From: Microbacterium sp. AG1240
GTDB lineage: Bacteria > Actinomycetota > Actinomycetes > Actinomycetales > Microbacteriaceae
DNA length: 64,000 nucleotides
Direction of reading: 5' to 3'
Assembly (NCBI RefSeq): GCF_003635115.1
Contig: NZ_RBXJ01000002.1
Location: 558,001 to 622,000 of the forward strand
A model generated the notes under the pieces. That model saw nothing but the letters and a program-made list of their open reading frames with translations, did not search any database and was not told the DNA's origin. Position 1 is the stretch's first letter; every line of letters begins with the position of its first letter. Shown one piece after another: positions 32,680 to 41,785 of the stretch. The position numbers were made by a program, and so were the translations under genes.

Positions 32680-33435
32680 TCAGGCGGCGAGGCCGAGGAG
32701 CACCGGCGCGAGAAGACCCGCGAGCGTGCCTCCGATGAGCGGGCCGACGACCGGCACCCACGAGTACGACCAGTCGCTCGTGCCCTTGCCCTTGATGGGC
32801 AGGATGGCGTGAGCGATGCGGGGCCCGAGGTCACGGGCCGGGTTGATCGCGTAGCCGGTCGGGCCACCGAGGGAGGCGCCGATACCGACCACGAGCAGCG
32901 CCACGGGCACGGCGGCGAGACCGCCGAGGCCGCCCGGCGTGCCGATGTCGGCCACACCGTAGTCGCGGAAGCCGAAGATCACGAACACCAGCACGAAGGT
33001 CGCGATGATCTCGGTGACGAGGTTCCAGCCGTACGAACGGATGGCCGGACCGGTCGAGAACACGCCCAGCTTGTTGGCGGGGTCGGGCTCGTCGTCGAAG
33101 TGCTGCTTGTACGAGGCCCAGGCCAGGATGGCTCCGAGGATCGCACCGATCAGCTGGGCGGCGATGGCGACGAAGAACTGCCCGATGGTGATGTCGCCGT
33201 GAACGAGCAGACCGATGGAGACGGCGGGGTTCAGCTGCGCGCCCGAGTAGGCGGAGACGATGACACCCGCGAACACCGCGAGGCCCCAGCCCCAGTTGAC
33301 CATCAGGGTTCCGCCGGCATTGCCCTTGGTCTTGGCGAGAGCGACGTTGGCGACGACGCCGCATCCGAGCAGGATGAGCATCGCGGTTCCGACGGTCTCC
33401 GAGAGGAAGTACAACCCCAGATTTACTTCTTGCAT
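32680..33435 (-). CDS. glpF: Glycerol uptake facilitator (aquaglyceroporin)
   Basis: MIP-family channel, 251 residues, six membrane helices plus two half-helices. Both NPA boxes are present: QLNPAVS and AINPARD; the Asp after the second NPAR is the glycerol-facilitator signature that separates GlpF from water-only aquaporins. Start taken as ATG 33435 (MQEVNLGLYFLSE), with AAAGG upstream; an earlier in-frame start adds only basic residues. The gene order glpD, glpF, glpK on one strand fits a glycerol regulon. Confidence 0.95.
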   Translation of the reverse strand: MQEVNLGLYFLSETVGTAMLILLGCGVVANVALAKTKGNAGGTLMVNWGWGLAVFAGVIVSAYSGAQLNPAVSIGLLVHGDITIGQFFVAIAAQLIGAILGAILAWASYKQHFDDEPDPANKLGVFSTGPAIRSYGWNLVTEIIATFVLVFVIFGFRDYGVADIGTPGGLGGLAAVPVALLVVGIGASLGGPTGYAINPARDLGPRIAHAILPIKGKGTSDWSYSWVPVVGPLIGGTLAGLLAPVLLGLAA

Positions 33436-33493
33436 GTCGTCATTGACCTTTCGCTTGCGAGGCCGCTTTTCGCGAGATCGCACGGCCGCGGTG

Positions 33494-33499
33494 ACCGTA
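33494..33499 (-). promoter_or_regulatory. Candidate -10 box of glpF-glpK
   Basis: TACGGT on the minus strand about 58 nt before the glpF ATG and after the glpD terminator. No clear -35. Confidence 0.35.
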
Positions 33500-33522
33500 T
33501 CTGGAACCTAGAGGCTCGGCGA

Positions 33523-33550
33523 GCCGGGCGCACCTGGTCGTGCGCCCGGC
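33523..33550 (-). terminator. Terminator of glpD
   Basis: 11-bp perfect stem GCCGGGCGCAC / GTGCGCCCGGC with a 6-nt loop, 7 nt after the glpD stop codon. Confidence 0.75.
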
Positions 33551-33557
33551 GTCGGTG

Positions 33558-35282
33558 TCAGGCGCGCGCGGTGTCGACCTCCTCGAACTCCACTCGGTGA
33601 GCCGTGCGGAGGATGTCCGCGGCGGCCGCGACCTCCTCATCGGTGCGATCGGCGTCCCAGCCCAGGGGCGCGGCGACCGCTTCGGCGACCTCGCGGAGCG
33701 TCCGCGCGGTCATGCCGCCCACGAACGCGATGTCGGTGCGGCGCAGCAGGACGTCGATGAGGTGCACGACCTGCTCGTTCGCCGCGACGTAGGCGAGCTC
33801 TTCGCGGAAGTAACCCGGCGCGTTCTCGAGCGGGGTGGCGTCGACGGGCAGCGCCGCCAGCACCTCGGTCGCCCGGGTGCCGTAGCGCGACAGCATGCGC
33901 TCCACGACCTCGAGCGAGTGTCCGGCCGCGTGCGACTGCGCCCAGCGCTTCCGGGCCGACACGCTGCGCGGGAAGCCCGCGCCGCCGCCGATCGGGAGCC
34001 CGGCGGTGCCGATGCGGTGCGAGCGACCGAGCACCTCGAGGGTCTTGGTGCTGAGGTGCTCGGCGAGCGCACGGAACGTGGTCCACTTGCCGCCGACGAG
34101 GCTGAGCACGGGGAGCCCGCCCTGCGAGTCCTGCACGATGCGGTAGTCGCGCGAGACGAAGCCGGGCGCGGTGTCGTCGTGGCGGGGGAGGGGGCGGATG
34201 CCCGAGAAGGTGTAGACGATCTGCGAGCGGTTCACCTCGATCTTCGGGAACACGTGGCCGATGAGGTCGAAGAAGTAGTCGATCTCCGCGTCGGTGGTCA
34301 CGACGGGCTTCGCGGGGTCGGCGTCGATGTCGGTGGTGCCCACGAGCACGCGGCCCTTGAGGGGGTAGATGAGCACGATGCGTCCGTCGGAGTGCTCGAA
34401 GAAGATCTCGCGGCCCTTGGTGGCGGCGAGGAGCTCCTCGTTCTCGAGCACGACGTGCGAGCCCTTGGTGCCGCCCATATAGGTCGACGCCGTGCCGATC
34501 GCTCCGTTCGTGAGGTCGGTCCACGGGCCGCTCGCGTTGACGACGACCTTCGCGCGCACGTCGAACTCCTCGCCCGACAGCTCGTCGCGCACACGCACCG
34601 CGCCGTCGCTCGAGCCCACGGCCGAGACGTAGTTCACGGCGGTCGCGCGGCCCTCGCCCGCGACGATGCCGTCGTGCAGCACGTCGAGCGCGAGGCGCTC
34701 GGGGTCGTGCATCGACGCGTCGTAGTAGGTCGCGGTGTACTTCAGCGTCGGGTTCATCTCGGGGAACTCTGCGAGCGACTTCTTCCGACCGACGAACTTG
34801 TGCCGGGGAACCGTGCCGCCGCTGCGCGAGAAGGTGTCGTAGATGACCAGGCCGATCTTGATGAGTACGGCACCGCGCTCGTTGGGCTTGCCGCGACCGT
34901 GCGTGACCAGGAGGCGGAACGGCGCCGAGATGATTCCCGAGAACGTCTTGTAGACGGGGATCGTGGTCTGCAGCGGTCGCACGTAGTGCGGCGCGGTCTT
35001 GAGCAGGTCGTTGCGCTCGGTCACCGCCTCCTTCACCAGACGGAACTCGCCGTTCTCGAGGTAGCGGATCCCGCCGTGCACCATGTGGCTGGACGCGGAC
35101 GACGCCCCGGAGACGAAGTCGCCCCGCTCGACGAGGGCGACGCTCACGCCCTGGAGCGCGAGGTCGCGAAGAGTGGCGAGGCCGTTGATGCCGCCGCCGA
35201 TGATGAGTACATCCACCTCCCCGCGATCGCGGAGGGTCTGGACGTCCTGGCGGACGGGAGTGGTCGGCGTCGACGTAGTCAC
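33558..35282 (-). CDS. glpD: Glycerol-3-phosphate dehydrogenase (FAD)
   Basis: Respiratory enzyme oxidising glycerol-3-phosphate to DHAP at the membrane. 574 residues from the GTG at 35282 (MTTSTPTTPVRQDV), chosen because AAAGG lies 8 nt upstream; the frame is open further but runs into the promoter. FAD motif VLIIGGGINGLATLRDLALQ at about residues 24-43, then ERGDFVSGASSASSHMVHGG and RPLPRHDD; C-terminal helical domain from about 400. Divergent from the SorC-type regulator. Confidence 0.96.
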   Translation of the reverse strand: MTTSTPTTPVRQDVQTLRDRGEVDVLIIGGGINGLATLRDLALQGVSVALVERGDFVSGASSASSHMVHGGIRYLENGEFRLVKEAVTERNDLLKTAPHYVRPLQTTIPVYKTFSGIISAPFRLLVTHGRGKPNERGAVLIKIGLVIYDTFSRSGGTVPRHKFVGRKKSLAEFPEMNPTLKYTATYYDASMHDPERLALDVLHDGIVAGEGRATAVNYVSAVGSSDGAVRVRDELSGEEFDVRAKVVVNASGPWTDLTNGAIGTASTYMGGTKGSHVVLENEELLAATKGREIFFEHSDGRIVLIYPLKGRVLVGTTDIDADPAKPVVTTDAEIDYFFDLIGHVFPKIEVNRSQIVYTFSGIRPLPRHDDTAPGFVSRDYRIVQDSQGGLPVLSLVGGKWTTFRALAEHLSTKTLEVLGRSHRIGTAGLPIGGGAGFPRSVSARKRWAQSHAAGHSLEVVERMLSRYGTRATEVLAALPVDATPLENAPGYFREELAYVAANEQVVHLIDVLLRRTDIAFVGGMTARTLREVAEAVAAPLGWDADRTDEEVAAAADILRTAHRVEFEEVDTARA

Positions 35283-35311
35283 TTGTAAGCCTTTCGTGAG
35301 GTACATGCGAC

Positions 35312-35340
35312 AGCCTGCCCCCGAATGAACGTCCTTGCAA
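35312..35340 (-). promoter_or_regulatory. glpD promoter
   Basis: On the minus strand: -35 TTGCAA (35340-35335), 17-nt spacer, -10 CAGGCT (35317-35312). Predicted leader about 23 nt. Confidence 0.5.
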
Positions 35341-35346
35341 CCGTCG

Positions 35347-35360
35347 TGCACGAATGTGCA
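35347..35360. promoter_or_regulatory. Candidate operator in the glpD / regulator divergent region
   Basis: TGCAC-GAAT-GTGCA is a perfect 5-4-5 palindrome just upstream of the glpD -35 box and 48 bp before the regulator start. A binding site for the divergently encoded SorC-type regulator is the obvious guess. Confidence 0.45.
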
Positions 35361-35407
35361 AACTAGGGGGGAAGTCGGGTCGTGCGGCCCGACACCGGGA
35401 GTCAATG

Positions 35408-36379
35408 ATGTCGACGGATGCTGCGGCCAGCCGCGAGCAGGACGCGCTGCGCGCCGCCCAGCTCTACTACCTTCAAGACCTCACGATGGACGCGATCGCC
35501 CATGAGATGCGCGTCTCGCGGTCGTCGGTGTCGAGAATGCTCGCCCACGCGCGCGATGTCGGACTCGTGACCATCAACGTCCACTCCCCGCAGGACGCGC
35601 GGAGCCTCGTGGAGCGCCGGCTCGCGGAGCGGTTCGGGGTGATCGCCCACGTCGTGCCGACGCCGGAGCGCATCAGCGAGGCCGACCGCCTGGAGAGAAC
35701 CGCCCTGTCGGCTGCACGGATTCTCGCCCACCGGCTCGAGTCGTCGATGACGATCGGTGTCGCCTGGGGCGCGACCCTGTCGGTGGTCGGTCGCCACCTG
35801 CAGGCCAAGGTCACCCACGACAGCCACATCGTGCAGATGAACGGGGCGGCGAACGTGCGGACGTCGGGCATCCCCTATGCGGGGGAGATCCTCGATCGGT
35901 TCGGGGCGGCCCTCTCGGCGTCGGTGCACCAGTTCCCGGTCCCCGCGCTGTTCGACGACCCGATGACGAAGGACGCCATGTGGCGCGAGAGGTCGATCCG
36001 GGCGGTGCTCGACATGCAGGACCGTGTGAGCGTGTTCGTCTTCGGTCTCGGATCGCCGCACGCGGAGGTGCCCTCGCACGTCTACTCCGGCGACTACTTC
36101 GACGACATCGATCTCCGAGCGATCGAACGTGCCGGTGTCGTCGGCGACTGCGCAACGGTGTTCTACCGGCTCGACGGATCGAGCGACGGCATCGACCTGA
36201 ACGCCCGATCGAGCGGGCCGGACCTCGAGAGCGTGCGGCGCATCCCGACCCGCTTCTGCGTCGTATCGAGCCTGTCGAAGCTCGACGCCCTCCGAGGGGC
36301 GCTCGCGGCGGGGATCATCACCGAGCTGGTCGTCGAGGAGACGCTCGCGCGACGCCTGCTCGCCGTCGTCGGGCGCTGA
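35408..36379 (+). CDS. SorC/DeoR-type sugar-binding transcriptional regulator
   Basis: 323 residues from ATG 35408; GGGAG is 6 nt upstream (an ATG at 35405 is one codon earlier). N-terminal HTH: AAQLYYLQDLTMDAIAHEM then VSRSSVSRMLAHARDVGLV. C-terminal sugar-phosphate-binding domain with TIGVAWGATL. Members of this family (SorC, DeoR of Bacillus, EryD) sense phosphorylated sugars or polyols. Divergent from glpD and followed, convergently, by the dha genes, so the ligand is probably a glycerol or dihydroxyacetone intermediate (inference). Stop is 1 bp from the dhaM stop. Confidence 0.88.
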   Translation: MSTDAAASREQDALRAAQLYYLQDLTMDAIAHEMRVSRSSVSRMLAHARDVGLVTINVHSPQDARSLVERRLAERFGVIAHVVPTPERISEADRLERTALSAARILAHRLESSMTIGVAWGATLSVVGRHLQAKVTHDSHIVQMNGAANVRTSGIPYAGEILDRFGAALSASVHQFPVPALFDDPMTKDAMWRERSIRAVLDMQDRVSVFVFGLGSPHAEVPSHVYSGDYFDDIDLRAIERAGVVGDCATVFYRLDGSSDGIDLNARSSGPDLESVRRIPTRFCVVSSLSKLDALRGALAAGIITELVVEETLARRLLAVVGR

Positions 36380-36380
36380 G

Positions 36381-37106
36381 TCAGCGCTCGCCGAAGCCGT
36401 CCTCGATCAGCGCGCGCAGCTCGTCGAGGGCGGAGCGCGCCCCCGGGCCGCGCGCGCTGACGCGCACCCTGCTTCCGGGTCGCACCCCGAGCGCCATGAG
36501 CGCGATGAGACTGCGCCCGGGGACGGGCGGGCCCCCGCGATCCAGGTCGGCGAGCTCGACGATCGCGTCGTGCCGGCTGGCCGCCTTCACGAACAGCGCC
36601 GCGGGACGGGCGTGGAGCCCGGAGGGGTTGTCGATGACCGCGTCGAAATGGTCCTCGGATGCTGCGTCCGCCGGCGTCTCCCGCGGCGCGCCCGCGACGG
36701 CCGGCTCGGGTGGGCCGAGCTGATCGAGCTTGGCCGCGAGCGCGTCCCGAGCCTCGGCGGCAACGGTGTCGAGATCGGCGCCGGCGGCCGCGAGCACGAC
36801 GGCGGCGATGAGTCCCTCGACGAACGGCGCGGGACTCAAGACAACGCGCCCGGTCGAGGCGGCGAACTCCGTCGCCATCTCGGTGCTGAGGATCGCCGAG
36901 CCCAGATCCATGACGACCAGCACGCCGTCCTCGCCCGATGCGCGGTCGACGGCGGCCGCGATCGCCACCGCGTCGGTGCCGAAACCGCCGTCGACGCCGG
37001 CGGCGATCTCGATCGCCGGGGGAGCGTCTCCGCCCATCTGCAGGGCGAGGTCGACCGCCGCGCGAGCGAGGGCGTCGCTGTGCGAGACGACGACGATGCC
37101 GATCAT
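36381..37106 (-). CDS. dhaM: Dihydroxyacetone kinase phosphotransfer subunit DhaM fused to HPr
   Basis: 241 residues. Domain 1 (1-130) is the DhaM EIIA-man-like domain with phospho-His9 in VVVSHSDALA. A Pro/Ala-rich linker (131-152) leads to an HPr domain (154-241) with phospho-His165 in NPSGLHARPAALF. Passes phosphate to ADP bound on DhaL. E. coli DhaM has an additional EI-like domain; here only EIIA-HPr is present, so enzyme I (PtsI) must come from elsewhere in the genome. ATG overlaps the dhaL stop (ATGA). Third gene of dhaKLM. Confidence 0.94.
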   Translation of the reverse strand: MIGIVVVSHSDALARAAVDLALQMGGDAPPAIEIAAGVDGGFGTDAVAIAAAVDRASGEDGVLVVMDLGSAILSTEMATEFAASTGRVVLSPAPFVEGLIAAVVLAAAGADLDTVAAEARDALAAKLDQLGPPEPAVAGAPRETPADAASEDHFDAVIDNPSGLHARPAALFVKAASRHDAIVELADLDRGGPPVPGRSLIALMALGVRPGSRVRVSARGPGARSALDELRALIEDGFGER

Positions 37107-37753
37107 GGGTTCGTCAACGCGTCGGAGAGGGCCTCGATCAGCAGGGTCGTCGAGGCTGCACCGGGATCGAGGTGCCCTGCGCTGCGCTCGCCGAGGTAGC
37201 TCGCCCGCCCCTTCCGCGCGACGAGCGGGATGGTCGCGTCCCGCCCCTCCCGCGCAGCATCCCGCGCCGCGACCGCCGCGTCGCGGGGGGAGGCGCCGCC
37301 CGCCGCGGCGGTCTCCCACGCCTCGACGGCGGGTGTGAGCGCGTCGATCATCGTCTTGTCGCCCGGCGCCGCCTTGCCGCGCGCGACGACCCCGTCGAGT
37401 CCGGCGCGCAGCGCCGCGCCGAGAGCGGTGGCGTCGAGAGATCCGGCCGCCCCGGCCGACCCGCCGAATCGGAGGAAGAAGGTGCCGTAGAGCGGGCCGC
37501 TCGCCCCTCCGACGGTGGATACGAGCGTCATCCCGACGGTCTTGAACAGATCGGCGGGCGTGGTCGGCGTGTCCGCCCGGACCTTCGCGACGACGGCGTC
37601 CATCCCGCGCGCGAGGTTCGACCCGTGGTCGGCGTCGCCGATCACGGAGTCGAGTTCGGTGAGCTCCGCCTGGTGCTCGCGAACGAGGTCGTGGAAGCGC
37701 TCGATCCAGACGACCAGGTCGTGGGTGTTCGCGTCCGCCGCCACGTCATGCAC
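37103..37753 (-). CDS. dhaL: Dihydroxyacetone kinase ADP-binding subunit
   Basis: 216 residues, eight-helix barrel that holds ADP as a cofactor. The Mg/ADP-binding motif [17 protein letters not shown] is intact, as is [17 protein letters not shown] start at 37753 overlaps the end of dhaK by 8 nt; a second in-frame GTG at 37744 is possible. A PTS-type DhaL is expected given the DhaM neighbour. Confidence 0.95.
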   Translation of the reverse strand: MHDVAADANTHDLVVWIERFHDLVREHQAELTELDSVIGDADHGSNLARGMDAVVAKVRADTPTTPADLFKTVGMTLVSTVGGASGPLYGTFFLRFGGSAGAAGSLDATALGAALRAGLDGVVARGKAAPGDKTMIDALTPAVEAWETAAAGGASPRDAAVAARDAAREGRDATIPLVARKGRASYLGERSAGHLDPGAASTTLLIEALSDALTNP

Positions 37754-38738
37754 CCCATCGCAGGCCGGGGGTGACCACGGGCGCGTCCCACAGTCGCAGG
37801 AGTTCGTCGTCGGCCTTCACGACGGTCAGCGCGATCCCGGCCATGTCGAGGCTCGTGATGTAGTCGCCGACCAGCGAGCGCTTCACCTCGACCCCGCCCT
37901 GCTCGAGGAGGGGTGCGATCTCGCCGTACATGAGGTACTGCTCGATGAGGGGAGTGCCGCCGAGCCCCGAGAGCAGCACGATCGCCGGTCCGGTGGCATC
38001 GAAGTCGGCGAGGATCGGGTCGACGAGGAGCCTGGCGATCTCGGCGGCCGAGGCGAGGGGCACCCGGCGGCGGCCCGGCTCGCCGTGGATGCCGATGCCG
38101 ACCTCCATCTCGTCGTCCGGGAGGTCGAACGTGGGCTTGCCGGCGGCGGGAACCGTGCAGCTGGTCAAGGCGACTCCCATCGAGCGTCCGCTGTCGCTGA
38201 CCTTCTGCGCGAGGGCCAGGATCGCGTCGAGATCGGCGCCCTCTTCGGCGGCCGCCCCGACGATCTTCTCCAACACCACCGTCGTGCCGACGCCGCGACG
38301 GCCGGCCGTGTAGAGCGAGTCCTGCACGGCGACGTCGTCGGCGACGACCACCGACTCGACCCTGATGCCCTCGGCCGCGGCGAGCTCTGCCGCCATCTCG
38401 AAGTTCAGCACGTCGCCGGTGTAGTTCTTCACGATGTGGAGCACGCCCGCCCCGGAGTCGACCGCTTTGGTCGCGGCGAGCATCTGGTCGGGTGTGGGGG
38501 AGGTGAACACCTCACCGGCGCACGCGGCGTCGAGCATCCCGACTCCGACGAACCCGCCGTGCATGGGCTCGTGGCCCGACCCGCCCCCCGAGACCAGCGC
38601 GACCTTCCCGGCCCGTGTGGCGTCGCCCCGATAGATGACGCGGTCGTCGAGGTCGACGTGCAGATCGGGATGCGCCGCCTGGATGCCGCGCAGAGCCTCG
38701 GCCAGCACATCCGCCGGGTCGTTGATGAACTTCTTCAC
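37746..38738 (-). CDS. dhaK: Dihydroxyacetone kinase substrate-binding subunit
   Basis: 330 residues. Binds dihydroxyacetone covalently through His218 in [10 protein letters not shown]. Other family residues: [16 protein letters not shown] (50-65) and [15 protein letters not shown] start with GGAG 5 nt upstream. First gene of dhaKLM; product DHAP joins the GlpD product, so the cluster makes glycerol metabolism converge on DHAP by two routes. No glycerol dehydrogenase gene lies in the window. Confidence 0.96.
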   Translation of the reverse strand: MKKFINDPADVLAEALRGIQAAHPDLHVDLDDRVIYRGDATRAGKVALVSGGGSGHEPMHGGFVGVGMLDAACAGEVFTSPTPDQMLAATKAVDSGAGVLHIVKNYTGDVLNFEMAAELAAAEGIRVESVVVADDVAVQDSLYTAGRRGVGTTVVLEKIVGAAAEEGADLDAILALAQKVSDSGRSMGVALTSCTVPAAGKPTFDLPDDEMEVGIGIHGEPGRRRVPLASAAEIARLLVDPILADFDATGPAIVLLSGLGGTPLIEQYLMYGEIAPLLEQGGVEVKRSLVGDYITSLDMAGIALTVVKADDELLRLWDAPVVTPGLRWGA

Positions 38739-38780
38739 GATGACTCCTCAGTTCGACGCGCGCGCCGATGCGCGAGCCTG

Positions 38781-38793
38781 GGGAGAATCTCCC
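38781..38793. promoter_or_regulatory. Palindrome over the dha -10 box
   Basis: GGGAGA-A-TCTCCC, perfect 6-1-6 palindrome covering the -10 of dhaKLM. A second palindrome CACCG-GT-CGGTG (38797-38808) lies in the spacer. Candidate repressor sites. Confidence 0.4.
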
Positions 38794-38814
38794 GCTCACC
38801 GGTCGGTGTGTCAA
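38786..38814 (-). promoter_or_regulatory. Promoter of dhaKLM
   Basis: On the minus strand: consensus -35 TTGACA (38814-38809), 17-nt spacer, -10 GAGATT (38791-38786). The best -35 box in the window; leader about 40 nt. Confidence 0.6.
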
Positions 38815-38836
38815 GAGCACCGACGTGAACGTCCGC

Positions 38837-39601
38837 TCAGAGGCGTTCGAAGGGGAGGGCGCGCTTGATCCGTTCGATCGGGTTCTGCGCCGGCACCTCG
38901 TTGTAGACGCCCGCCAGCTCCTGGCCGGAGAGCGCGTGGATGGCCGCCATGATCTCGTCGGTCGCCCCGCGGCGGGCGCGCCCCGAGGTCGCCGCACCGT
39001 GGCGGGACAGATCGAGCGGCTCACCGAAACGCACGGTGATCCGCTCGCTCATCGACGGCATCCGAGCACCGACGGGCATGGACGCATCGGTGCCGATGAG
39101 GCCGACGGGAACGACGGGGGCGCCGGTCTGCAGCGCGAGGAACGCGACCCCCGTGCGGCCCTTGTAGAGGCGACCGTCGAGCGAGCGGGTGCCCTCGGGA
39201 TAGAGGGCCACCGCGCGACCGTCGTCGAGGATCTTGCGCTGCTGGTCGAGGGCATCGAGAGCCGCCTGGCCCGCCCCGCGCTGCACGGCGATCGCGCCGA
39301 TCGCCGTGAAGAACTGTCGGGAGGCCCAGCGGTCGAAGTAGCTCGACTTCGCCATGAAGTGCACGGGGCGCGGCGCGGCGACGGGGATCGCGATCGAGTC
39401 GATGAACGACAGGTGGTTGCTCGCGAAGATCACGGGACCGGTGCGGGGCACATTCGCGCGTCCTTCGACGCGGGGCCGGTAGACCAGTCGAGCCAGCGGA
39501 GCGAGCACGAAACGGCCCAGCGCGTAGGTGGCACCCATCCGTGTGACGGGTGCGGATGCTTCTTCCTCGGCGCGCGCGGAATCGTCGTCGTCGGGAGTCA
39601 C
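38837..39601 (-). CDS. 1-acyl-sn-glycerol-3-phosphate acyltransferase family (PlsC)
   Basis: Phospholipid acyltransferase, 254 residues. HX4D motif in SNHLSFIDSI (catalytic His/Asp) and the glycerophosphate-binding YPEGTRSLDG and VPVGLIG segments are present. N-terminus acidic (MTPDDDDSAREEE-like), then a membrane-associating stretch. GTG start with TAGCCT 6 nt upstream: leaderless. Exact acceptor (lyso-PA or another lysolipid) is not shown by sequence. Confidence 0.92.
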   Translation of the reverse strand: MTPDDDDSARAEEEASAPVTRMGATYALGRFVLAPLARLVYRPRVEGRANVPRTGPVIFASNHLSFIDSIAIPVAAPRPVHFMAKSSYFDRWASRQFFTAIGAIAVQRGAGQAALDALDQQRKILDDGRAVALYPEGTRSLDGRLYKGRTGVAFLALQTGAPVVPVGLIGTDASMPVGARMPSMSERITVRFGEPLDLSRHGAATSGRARRGATDEIMAAIHALSGQELAGVYNEVPAQNPIERIKRALPFERL

Positions 39602-39607
39602 CCAACG

Positions 39608-39613
39608 AGGCTA
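39608..39613 (-). promoter_or_regulatory. -10 box of the PlsC-family gene (leaderless)
   Basis: TAGCCT on the minus strand, 6 nt before the GTG at 39601. Confidence 0.6.
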
Positions 39614-39715
39614 CTCCGGATTCCATGCGCACTCGGGCATGGGGTTCACAGCGCGGGCAAAGGCGCCATGCGGAAGGATGGTGGGGTTCCCCCTTCGTCT
39701 GCCGAGAGGTCTCCT

Positions 39716-40660
39716 GTGCGCTTCCGTCCGATCGCCTCCCTGTCCGTCGCCGCCGCCGCGGTGCTCCTTCTCGCGGGGTGCGCGGGGGGCTCCACCCCGG
39801 ATGCGACCGATACCGCCAGCGCGGGCACCGGTCTGTGCGCCGCCGCCGCGCCGTCGGGCGCCGCCTCCGACGGAGTGACCGTCGATGGTGATTTCGGTGC
39901 GGAGGCGACCGCGACCTTCTCGTCGCCCCTCGAGGTGCCCAGTGTCGAGCGCACCGTCGTCAGCGAGGGCGACGGCGCCGAGGTCGCCGACGGCGATTAC
40001 CTCTCCTACGCGCTGACGGCCTTCGACGCGGCCTCGGGTGAGCAGCTCGGCAGCGCGGGTTACGCCGACACCCCCCTGCAGCCGCAGCAGATCACCTCCG
40101 ACAGCGTGCTCGCGCAGCTGTTCGGGTGCTCCCCGGTCGGTTCGCGCGTCGTCGCGACGCTCCCGGCCAGCGACCAGGGCGGCGCGCAGATCTACGTGCT
40201 CGACATCCTCGACGCCACCCCGGCCTCGCAGTGGTGCGTCGCGGGCGACTTCACCGGCGAGGCGCCCACGGTGGTCCTCAACGACGGAGCCCTCCCCACC
40301 GTGACGGTTCCGCAGACGGCGCCGCCGGAGACGGTGTCGGTGGAGGTGCTGGAGAAGGGCGACGGCGCCGTGGTCGAGCCCGGAGCCGCGGTCGAGGTCT
40401 ACTACTCGGGTCTGAAGTGGTCGGACGGCTCGGCCTTCGACTCGGCCTGGGCTCCCGAAGACCCGGCGCCGTTCACGACCGACGCCGTCGTTCCGGGCTT
40501 CAAGGCGGCGCTGGAGGGGCAGACGGTCGGCTCGACCGTGCTCGTCGCCATGCCGGCTTCGTGCGGCTACGGCGTCGCGGGCACCTCGAGCAACGCGCTC
40601 GCGGGCGAGGCGCTCGTGTTCGTGCTCCAGATCGCCAGCGCCGAGCCTGCCGCCGGGTGA
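39716..40660 (+). CDS. FKBP-type peptidyl-prolyl isomerase lipoprotein
   Basis: 314 residues from the GTG at 39716, supported by GAGAGG 6 nt upstream. Type II signal peptide with lipobox LLAGC, lipidated Cys22. Two FKBP-like halves follow: the first (about 70-170) is degenerate, the second (about 205-310) has the family sequence VEVYYSGLKWSDGSAFDSAW and VVPGFKAALEGQTVGSTVLV. Probably a membrane-anchored extracytoplasmic folding factor. The active-site aromatic set is partly kept in the second domain only. Confidence 0.9.
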   Translation: MRFRPIASLSVAAAAVLLLAGCAGGSTPDATDTASAGTGLCAAAAPSGAASDGVTVDGDFGAEATATFSSPLEVPSVERTVVSEGDGAEVADGDYLSYALTAFDAASGEQLGSAGYADTPLQPQQITSDSVLAQLFGCSPVGSRVVATLPASDQGGAQIYVLDILDATPASQWCVAGDFTGEAPTVVLNDGALPTVTVPQTAPPETVSVEVLEKGDGAVVEPGAAVEVYYSGLKWSDGSAFDSAWAPEDPAPFTTDAVVPGFKAALEGQTVGSTVLVAMPASCGYGVAGTSSNALAGEALVFVLQIASAEPAAG

Positions 40661-40677
40661 GTCGGCGGAGCGCGCCG

Positions 40678-40683
40678 TAGGCT
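40678..40683 (+). promoter_or_regulatory. -10 box of dxr (leaderless)
   Basis: TAGGCT ends 6 nt before the ATG at 40690. Confidence 0.65.
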
Positions 40684-40689
40684 GACCGC

Positions 40690-41775
40690 ATGCGGCGCGT
40701 TCTCATCCTCGGATCCACCGGTTCGATCGGCACCCAGGCACTCGACGTCATCCGGGCGAACCCCGGGCGGTTCGAGGTGGTCGGGCTCGCCGCGGGCACC
40801 GACCGGGCGGGTCTGGACGCTCAGGCGGAGGAGTTCGGCGTCGAGCACACGGCGCTCGGGGCGGACGAGGCCGAGCAGCTGGTGCGTGACGTCGACGCCG
40901 ACGTGGTGCTCAACGGCATCACCGGCTCGGTCGGACTCGGCCCCACGCTCGCGGCCCTCGAGAGCGGGCGCACCCTGGCGCTGGCGAACAAGGAGTCGCT
41001 GATCGTCGGCGGAGCGCTGGTCACGGCACTCGCCGCCCCCGGCCAGATCGTGCCGGTCGACTCGGAGCACTCAGCGATCGCCCAGGCCCTGCGCTCGGGC
41101 AGCGCCGACGAGGTGGGGCGCCTCGTGCTGACGGCGTCGGGAGGTCCGTTCCGCGGCCGCTCGCGTGCCTCGCTCTCGCAGGTGACCCCCGCTGAGGCGC
41201 TGGCGCATCCCACGTGGGACATGGGCCGGGTGGTGACTACCAACTCCGCCACCCTCGTCAACAAGGGGCTCGAGGTCATCGAGGCCCATCTTCTGTTCGA
41301 TGTGCCCTACGACCGCATCGACGTGGTGGTGCATCCGCAGTCGGTCGTGCACTCGATGGTCGAGTTCGTCGACGGGTCCACCATCGCCCAGGCCTCCCCA
41401 CCCGACATGCGGCTGCCGATCTCCCTCGGCCTCGATTGGCCCGAGCGCGTCGCCGGTGTGGGGCGCCCGCTGGATTGGACCACCGCCACGTCCTGGACGT
41501 TCGAGCCGCTCGACGAGGAGGCGTTCCCCGCGGTCGCTCTCGCCAAACGGGTCGGCCGCGCCGGGCGCACCTACCCCGCGGTGTTCAACGCCGCGAACGA
41601 GCAGGCCGTCGACGCGTTCCACGAGGGCAGGCTTCCCTTCCCCGGGATCGTGGAGCTCATCGAACGGGTCGTCGAGTCGCACGAGGCGCCCGCCGAGCTC
41701 ACCCGCGAGACGCTCGCCGACGCGGAGCGTTGGGCCCGGGACGCCGCCGATCGGGCGATCGCCGCAGCATCCTGA
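40690..41775 (+). CDS. dxr: 1-deoxy-D-xylulose 5-phosphate reductoisomerase
   Basis: First committed step of the non-mevalonate isoprenoid pathway (DXP to MEP). 361 residues. NADPH motif [16 protein letters not shown] at 5-20; [12 protein letters not shown] with the metal-binding Asp/Glu pair; substrate-binding SGGPFRG and the HPTWDMG motif. The pathway partner ispG lies 6.7 kb downstream, also with a leaderless start. In many actinobacteria dxr, rseP and ispG are adjacent; here minus-strand genes separate them. Confidence 0.97.
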   Translation: MRRVLILGSTGSIGTQALDVIRANPGRFEVVGLAAGTDRAGLDAQAEEFGVEHTALGADEAEQLVRDVDADVVLNGITGSVGLGPTLAALESGRTLALANKESLIVGGALVTALAAPGQIVPVDSEHSAIAQALRSGSADEVGRLVLTASGGPFRGRSRASLSQVTPAEALAHPTWDMGRVVTTNSATLVNKGLEVIEAHLLFDVPYDRIDVVVHPQSVVHSMVEFVDGSTIAQASPPDMRLPISLGLDWPERVAGVGRPLDWTTATSWTFEPLDEEAFPAVALAKRVGRAGRTYPAVFNAANEQAVDAFHEGRLPFPGIVELIERVVESHEAPAELTRETLADAERWARDAADRAIAAAS

Positions 41776-41785
41776 TCAGGACGGG

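Noticed and set aside
36381..38738. dhaKLM as horizontally acquired
   Set aside because: GC content and codon use match the neighbours and the genes overlap in the usual way.
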